Assembly: GCA_030600865.1 (NCBI GenBank)
Contig: JAUVUS010000038.1
Coordinates: 1 to 10,913 of the forward strand
Length of the DNA stretch: 10,913 nucleotides
Reading direction: 5' to 3'
DNA from: Bacteroidales bacterium
GTDB taxonomy: Bacteria; Bacteroidota; Bacteroidia; Bacteroidales; UBA12077
How positions within the stretch are numbered: the first letter of the stretch is position 1; every line of letters starts with the position of its first letter. The notes under the pieces are model-generated. The model made no database searches. It saw only the letters and a list, made by a program, of their open reading frames with translations, and was not told the DNA's origin. The translations under genes were made by a program, and so were the position numbers. This document shows, one piece after another, positions 6,362 to 10,913 of the stretch.

Positions 6362-9300
6362 ATGAAAAAAAATTACTTAAAAAATGTATTAACTTTTGTT
6401 TTGGTTTTATCCACAACAATTCTTTTTTCACAAAACAAAATAACAAGTTTTCCATATACTGAAAGTTTTGAATCAGGACTAGGTGACTGGGTACAATCAG
6501 CAGATGATGATTTTGACTGGTCGTGGAATACAGGGGGAACACCTTCAACAGGAACCGGACCTAATGCAGCTTATGATGGTAGTTACTATATTTATACCGA
6601 AGCATCTGGTTTTAACAATGTTGAAACTTATTTAGATGCTTCCTTTGATCTTTCAAGCATATCTAATCCTTTTTTATTTTTCTATTACCATATGTATGGT
6701 GCTGATATGGGTAGCCTACATATTGACATTTGGGATGGAACATGGAATCAAGATATTTTTGTACTATCAGGACAACAACAAACTGATTATTCATCAGATT
6801 GGAAACAAGCAGCTGTTGATTTGACAAGCTTTGTCGGCAATGATAGCATTGTTATTCGTTTAAGAGGAATAACCGGTCCAAGTTATATGAGTGACATTTG
6901 CATTGATAGTATTAGTGTACTCGAACCTGCTGAAATGAGTTATGTTTCAAGCACAACTAACCAACCAGTTATTACTAATGTAAGTCAAAATACAACTGAT
7001 AATATTATTGCTGTAATTGAAATTACCACAGATGGTTTTTTAAATCCTTTAGAAATTAATGCATTCAATTTAAATTCAACCGGATCCGACGATTTTAATA
7101 ATGATATTAGTAATGTTAAAATTTTCTATACTCAATCTGATAGTGCTTTTAATACAACCACCTTGTTTGGATCATCAACTGACCTGAGTATCCCAATTGC
7201 AGGATATGCAAAATTATCAGATGAAAAAAACTATTTTTGGGTCACTTATGATATTTCGGAAAACGCTACTCCTGAAAATATAATTGATGTTGAATGTACT
7301 ATAATTTCATTTAACGGAGCCGCTGGAGACCAAGTACCAACGATTACAAGCCCTGTAGGATATCGTACCATTGATCCAATAATGAACTTACTGTCAGAAG
7401 CTTGTTTTACAGCATCAACAGATGATGTAATGCAAAACAAAAATGATTATGCAATTATTGGAATAAATATACAAACTGAGAACAGTTCAGATCCTCTTAA
7501 TATTAGCGAAATAAAATTTAAACCAACTGGTTCTGATGATTTTACAAACGATGTATATAAAGTTAACTTATATTATACAGCAAATAGTGATGTTTTCGAT
7601 ACAAATAATCTATTTGGCACAGCAACTACAAATGATACTATAATAACGGGGTCGCAAGAGCTAGAGTTAGGGAATAACTACTTTTGGATAACATATGATA
7701 TTTACTCTTCAGCTACTGTTGGGAATAAAGTGGATGCTGAATGTCATTATCTGATGATTGAAGGTATAAAATATTTCCCGACAGATTCTGCACCAGCAGG
7801 CAACAGAACAATTATTGAATATTCAAAATATTACAACTTTATGCCCGCCAATATTGTTGTTGGCCAACCCGATTTTTACACACAAAATACTACTTTAGAT
7901 GAATATACAGGTATTTCATCAAGTTCATCAGATGTAAATTCAAAAGGAGTTTTAGCTGTTGGATCTCAAGGATCCGGAAGAATTCTAATTTGGAATCATA
8001 TTCCCGATACAAATGGAACACCTGCTGATATTGTTCTTGGCAACCCCGATTTTTATACAGAGAATAATGGACCAACAGATGCATTTATGAATAACGTAGA
8101 AAGTGTATGTTTTTCTCCTGATGGTGAAAAATTAATAGCAAGCGATGGAGGTAATAACAGAGTTTTAATTTGGAACTCCATTCCTACAACAAATGGACAA
8201 CCTGCTGATGTTGTTATTGGACAAAATGATTTCACCTCTTCTTCTACCGGATTGGGGCCTGATAAATTTAATTATCCTTGGGGTGTATTCATAACCCCGA
8301 CAGGAAAGTTAATCATTGGGGATAGACAAAATAATCGTTTTCTGATTTACAATCAAATACCCACTGAAAATGGGGCTTCTGCGGATATTGTAATAGGACA
8401 ACCTGATATGTATACAAACTCCCCAAGTTGTTCAGTAAATAAAATGAGCACAGTTACGTGTGCTACCTTATCTACTGAAGGGAAATTAATATTAAGTGAT
8501 AGAGGTAATCATAGAATACTTATTTATAATGAAATTCCAACTGTAAATGGCGCTTCTGCAAATATAGTTATAGGTCAACATGATTTTATTACCAGTGGTG
8601 GTAGTTTATCAGATTCTACTTTTAATATCCCAATTGGTGTAACAGTTTCACCAAAAGGAGAACTAGCAGTCGCCGATTTTAGTAATAATAGAGTTCAAAT
8701 TTTTAATAAACTACCTACACAAAATAATGCTAAAGCAGATTATGTTTTAGGACAACCTGATTTTAATTCAAACACAGCGTTTAATGGTGGAGTAAGTGAA
8801 AAATCTATGTATCATCCATACGGTATTAATTTTGATTTAAATGGCCGGCTTTATGTAAACGGTAGAGATATGCACAGAGTAATGATTTATGGTGAATTAC
8901 CTACTGATACCGCTGATTTAAATATCTCTATTGCAGCAGATAAAACGAATCCTCATATAGGGGAATCCATTATTTATACATTTACATTAAGCAATAACGG
9001 GCCAAATAGTTCCAGTGAAATTGTTGTAAAAAGTGCATTACCCGGCCTGTTTAAACTTGATAATTATAGTGTAGAAAAAGGAGAATACCAACCCTATGGA
9101 GGAACCTGGAATGTTCCATTCATGGCATCGGGAGAAAGTATTGATCTTATTTTAGATGGTACTATCGAAGATGGAAGTGGTGATATAACTGCATATTCAA
9201 ACATTATTGCATCATCGGCAATTGATACCATTATGGATAATAACGCGACTTCGTTAACAATCAATGTAATTAATGAGGCTCCAACAATTACCGTATTTAC

Positions 9301-10870
9301 TAATGATACAATTGACCAGGGAACATCAACAGATTGGATTCCTTTTACAATTAATGATGTTGATACTGAAATGTCTAACATAGAAGTTACTGCCATTTCT
9401 TCAAATCAAACGATTGTTCCTGATGTTAATATTCAACTCAATGGTGAAGATGAAAACAGGTATCTAAAAGTTACTCCACTTACAGATCAGTCTGGAGCTG
9501 TAGATATTACAGTAACTGTTTCTGATGGTTATAATGAAGATCAATCCGTTTTTGAATTATATATTTTAAGTAATAATGCAAATCTTATTGATTTGGATAC
9601 TTCAGGAACTACAATTACTGGTTTTAGATCTGATTCATTAACATATACTTGTGAATTACCTGCAGGAACAACAACAGCACCTACAGTTACTGCTCTTGCT
9701 GAACATATAGAAGCACAAGTAAATATTTATGAAACGGATACTTTACCTGGCATTACCACTGTGGAAGTAACAGCAGAAGATGGAAAAACTGTTAATACTT
9801 ATTTAGTTACATTTGTTTTCCCTGTTAATACAAATAACGATGCTAGTTTAATTGATTTACAAGTTGAAGGAACTACTATAGATGGATTTTCTCCTATACA
9901 ATACTTCTATACTGAATATTTACCTTATGGTACAGTAATAGTGCCTTCGATAAGTGCAACGCCTAAAAATGGAGCAGCAACAGTTGGTATTATAAAAACT
10001 CTTGTATTACCAGGTAGAGATTCAATTGTTGTAACTGCCACTGATGGTGTAACTGAACAAACATACGTTATTGATTATGTTGTTAACGGTGCATCAGACA
10101 ATAATAACCTTCAAAAAATAACAGTGGATGGTGAAGAAATTGTTACATTCGATCCAAGTGTTTTAAATTACACTATTGAGTATCCTTATGGAACGACTGT
10201 TGTACCAACAGTTATTGCAGTTGCTGAAGATGTAAATGCATCAATAAATCAAACAGATGCAACTTCAATGCCCGGAACAACCACAATTGATGTATATGCA
10301 GAAGATGCAACCATGAAAACCTACACAGTAGAGTTTACATTAGCTTTACCTTCTGATGATGCTACTCTTATTGATCTGGATGTAGATGGTTCTACAATTT
10401 TTGGTTTTGATCCTGCTGTTTATTCTTATGATATAGAATTAGAAAATTCAGTAATTGAAGTACCTGAAGTTACAGCTGAAGCAACCAATGATAGTGCTGA
10501 TGTTGTAATTACAGAAGCTACATCAATACCAGGAACTACATCTGTTGTTGTTACAGCAGAAGATGGGACTACAGAATTAACTTATGATGTTAATTTCTCA
10601 TACAAACCACTTAGCACTGTTTCTTTATTAAGTGATTTAAAAGTTGATGGAGTTACGGTAAATGGATTCGATCCTGAAGTATATACGTATACTGTAAAGT
10701 TACCTATAGACGCAACGACTCCACCAATAACAACAGCAACTGTATACGACTCTAAAGCTTCAAAGGATATTAGTAATGCGTCAGATATACCAGGCACATC
10801 GACTGTAACTGTAACTGCTGAAGATGGCTCAACATCTGTTTATTCTGTTAACAGAATAAACAGATGTTGA
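6362..10870 (+). CDS. Giant multidomain exported protein (MAM-like, sialidase-associated, NHL-like propeller, cadherin-like repeats), 3' end artificial
   Basis: 1502 codons as assembled, starting after an A-rich leader (AAAAAAAGTTATG). Residues 1-24 are a signal peptide (cleavage near LFSQ|N). Residues ~28-187 are a MAM-like jelly roll (PYTESFESGLGDW ... DICIDSISV). Residues ~192-335 and ~343-485 are two copies of a beta-sandwich resembling the N-terminal domain of BNR-repeat sialidases (GSDDF--D---V---Y, YFW[VI]TYDI). Residues ~493-847 are six 59-60-residue NHL-like blades. Residues ~850-970 resemble DUF11, and ~971-1068 an Ig/cadherin-like domain. Residues ~1070-1496 are five cadherin-like beta-sandwich repeats (GF-P-----Y, PGT--V-VTAEDG). 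No catalytic residues are evident, which suggests a cell-surface or type IX-secreted adhesin or scaffold. The expected C-terminal sorting domain is missing: codons after V1496 (NRINRC and the TGA at 10868-10870) come from a fold-back palindrome centred at 10849|10850. True coding sequence is supported only through 10849. Confidence 0.9.
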   Translation: MKKNYLKNVLTFVLVLSTTILFSQNKITSFPYTESFESGLGDWVQSADDDFDWSWNTGGTPSTGTGPNAAYDGSYYIYTEASGFNNVETYLDASFDLSSISNPFLFFYYHMYGADMGSLHIDIWDGTWNQDIFVLSGQQQTDYSSDWKQAAVDLTSFVGNDSIVIRLRGITGPSYMSDICIDSISVLEPAEMSYVSSTTNQPVITNVSQNTTDNIIAVIEITTDGFLNPLEINAFNLNSTGSDDFNNDISNVKIFYTQSDSAFNTTTLFGSSTDLSIPIAGYAKLSDEKNYFWVTYDISENATPENIIDVECTIISFNGAAGDQVPTITSPVGYRTIDPIMNLLSEACFTASTDDVMQNKNDYAIIGINIQTENSSDPLNISEIKFKPTGSDDFTNDVYKVNLYYTANSDVFDTNNLFGTATTNDTIITGSQELELGNNYFWITYDIYSSATVGNKVDAECHYLMIEGIKYFPTDSAPAGNRTIIEYSKYYNFMPANIVVGQPDFYTQNTTLDEYTGISSSSSDVNSKGVLAVGSQGSGRILIWNHIPDTNGTPADIVLGNPDFYTENNGPTDAFMNNVESVCFSPDGEKLIASDGGNNRVLIWNSIPTTNGQPADVVIGQNDFTSSSTGLGPDKFNYPWGVFITPTGKLIIGDRQNNRFLIYNQIPTENGASADIVIGQPDMYTNSPSCSVNKMSTVTCATLSTEGKLILSDRGNHRILIYNEIPTVNGASANIVIGQHDFITSGGSLSDSTFNIPIGVTVSPKGELAVADFSNNRVQIFNKLPTQNNAKADYVLGQPDFNSNTAFNGGVSEKSMYHPYGINFDLNGRLYVNGRDMHRVMIYGELPTDTADLNISIAADKTNPHIGESIIYTFTLSNNGPNSSSEIVVKSALPGLFKLDNYSVEKGEYQPYGGTWNVPFMASGESIDLILDGTIEDGSGDITAYSNIIASSAIDTIMDNNATSLTINVINEAPTITVFTNDTIDQGTSTDWIPFTINDVDTEMSNIEVTAISSNQTIVPDVNIQLNGEDENRYLKVTPLTDQSGAVDITVTVSDGYNEDQSVFELYILSNNANLIDLDTSGTTITGFRSDSLTYTCELPAGTTTAPTVTALAEHIEAQVNIYETDTLPGITTVEVTAEDGKTVNTYLVTFVFPVNTNNDASLIDLQVEGTTIDGFSPIQYFYTEYLPYGTVIVPSISATPKNGAATVGIIKTLVLPGRDSIVVTATDGVTEQTYVIDYVVNGASDNNNLQKITVDGEEIVTFDPSVLNYTIEYPYGTTVVPTVIAVAEDVNASINQTDATSMPGTTTIDVYAEDATMKTYTVEFTLALPSDDATLIDLDVDGSTIFGFDPAVYSYDIELENSVIEVPEVTAEATNDSADVVITEATSIPGTTSVVVTAEDGTTELTYDVNFSYKPLSTVSLLSDLKVDGVTVNGFDPEVYTYTVKLPIDATTPPITTATVYDSKASKDISNASDIPGTSTVTVTAEDGSTSVYSVNRINRC
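7838..8902 (+). repeat. Six-unit NHL-like propeller repeats within the giant CDS
   Basis: The motif A-[DN]-[IVY]-V-[ILV]-G-[QN]-x-D-[FM] has its alanine at residues 496, 555, 615, 674, 733 and 792, a spacing of 59-60. Each unit also contains an N-R-x-x-I-[WYF]-[NG]-x-[IL]-P strand (from about 540, 600, 659, 718, 777 and 839). Six blades make a closed beta-propeller plausible. Units are diverged in sequence. Confidence 0.85.
9569..10849 (+). repeat. Five tandem cadherin-like beta-sandwich repeats
   Basis: Each ~85-90-residue unit starts with L-x-x-[LI]-x-V-[DE]-G-x-x-[IV]-x-x-F, has an x-Y-x-[YV]-x-[LY]-P strand, and ends with P-G-[TIR]-[TD]-[ST]-[IV]-x-V-x-A-[ET]-D-[GA]. Units begin near residues 1072, 1159, 1247, 1332 and 1418. 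The fifth stops at V1496 only because the sequence folds back. DNA-level similarity between the ends of units (for example AGCAGAAGATGG at 9773 and 10557) makes this a region where assemblers break. Confidence 0.85.
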
Positions 10871-10913
10871 GCCATCTTCAGCAGTTACAGTTACAGTCGA
10901 TGTGCCTGGTATA
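10786..10913. repeat. 128-nt perfect fold-back palindrome at window end
   Basis: Bases 10850-10913 are the exact reverse complement of 10786-10849, with 64-nt arms, no mismatch and no spacer. The centre is GTTAAC (10847-10852). The inverted copy reads the coding sequence backwards and truncates the giant CDS. The palindrome reaches the last base of the window, so the arm may be longer. A perfect coding-sequence palindrome without a loop is the signature of a fold-back chimera rather than a natural terminator. Confidence 0.95.

Noticed and set aside
9094..9396. Minus-strand open frames antisense to the giant gene (also 7246-7440, 7890-8084, 8053-8235 and 10582-10797)
   Set aside because: The plus-strand frame has coherent repeated domains throughout; the antisense frames have none and arise from the repetitive coding sequence.

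Overview
The window looks like a Bacteroidota chromosome fragment, probably an environmental or marine member of that phylum. The signs are AT-rich DNA, MKK-type signal peptides, SPII lipoproteins with FxSC lipoboxes, a TPR/transmembrane/LuxR-HTH regulator of the type common in this phylum, very long multidomain secreted proteins, and start codons with AT-rich leaders and no clear Shine-Dalgarno sequence. No mobile-element gene, tRNA, rRNA or CRISPR array was seen.

Positions 1-5842 form a block read on the minus strand. From 5' to 3' on that strand it holds a membrane-spanning TPR-HTH regulator (3821-5842), a beta-helix-like lipoprotein (2312-3391), a small lipoprotein (1786-2184), and the N-terminal 553 codons of a large secreted protein that runs off the left edge (1-1659). 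This last gene has no stop codon inside the window and so is easy to miss. The 429-nt gap between the regulator and the first lipoprotein is rich in structure. It has a 25-bp inverted repeat, two smaller hairpins, a short inverted repeat, and three CCGGACA heptamers spaced 11 and 22 bp apart. A REP-like palindromic element lies between the two lipoprotein genes.

Positions 5843-6361 hold two gene remnants in head-to-head orientation. One is the last 43 residues of a LytTR-type response regulator (minus strand). The other is the last ~52 residues of an M64-family (IgA-type) metallopeptidase (plus strand). Their missing 5' sides meet within about 5 bp near 6016-6020. This is either a rearrangement scar or a chimeric assembly join.

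Positions 6362-10849 encode a very large exported protein on the plus strand. Its order is signal peptide, MAM-like jelly roll, two sialidase-associated beta-sandwich domains, a six-bladed NHL-like propeller, a DUF11-like domain, an Ig/cadherin-like domain and five tandem cadherin-like beta-sandwich repeats. The final 128 nt of the window (10786-10913) are a perfect zero-spacer palindrome: the sequence folds back on itself at 10849|10850. The apparent stop codon at 10868-10870 and the last six residues come from the folded-back copy, so the real gene almost certainly continues.

Functionally, the intact genes encode envelope or exported proteins plus one membrane-embedded regulator. A regulator-target link between the TPR-HTH protein and the lipoprotein gene downstream is plausible but is inference only. 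I did not find a convincing new multi-gene system. The strongest oddities are structural: the fold-back end, the head-to-head remnants, and the repeat-rich gap.
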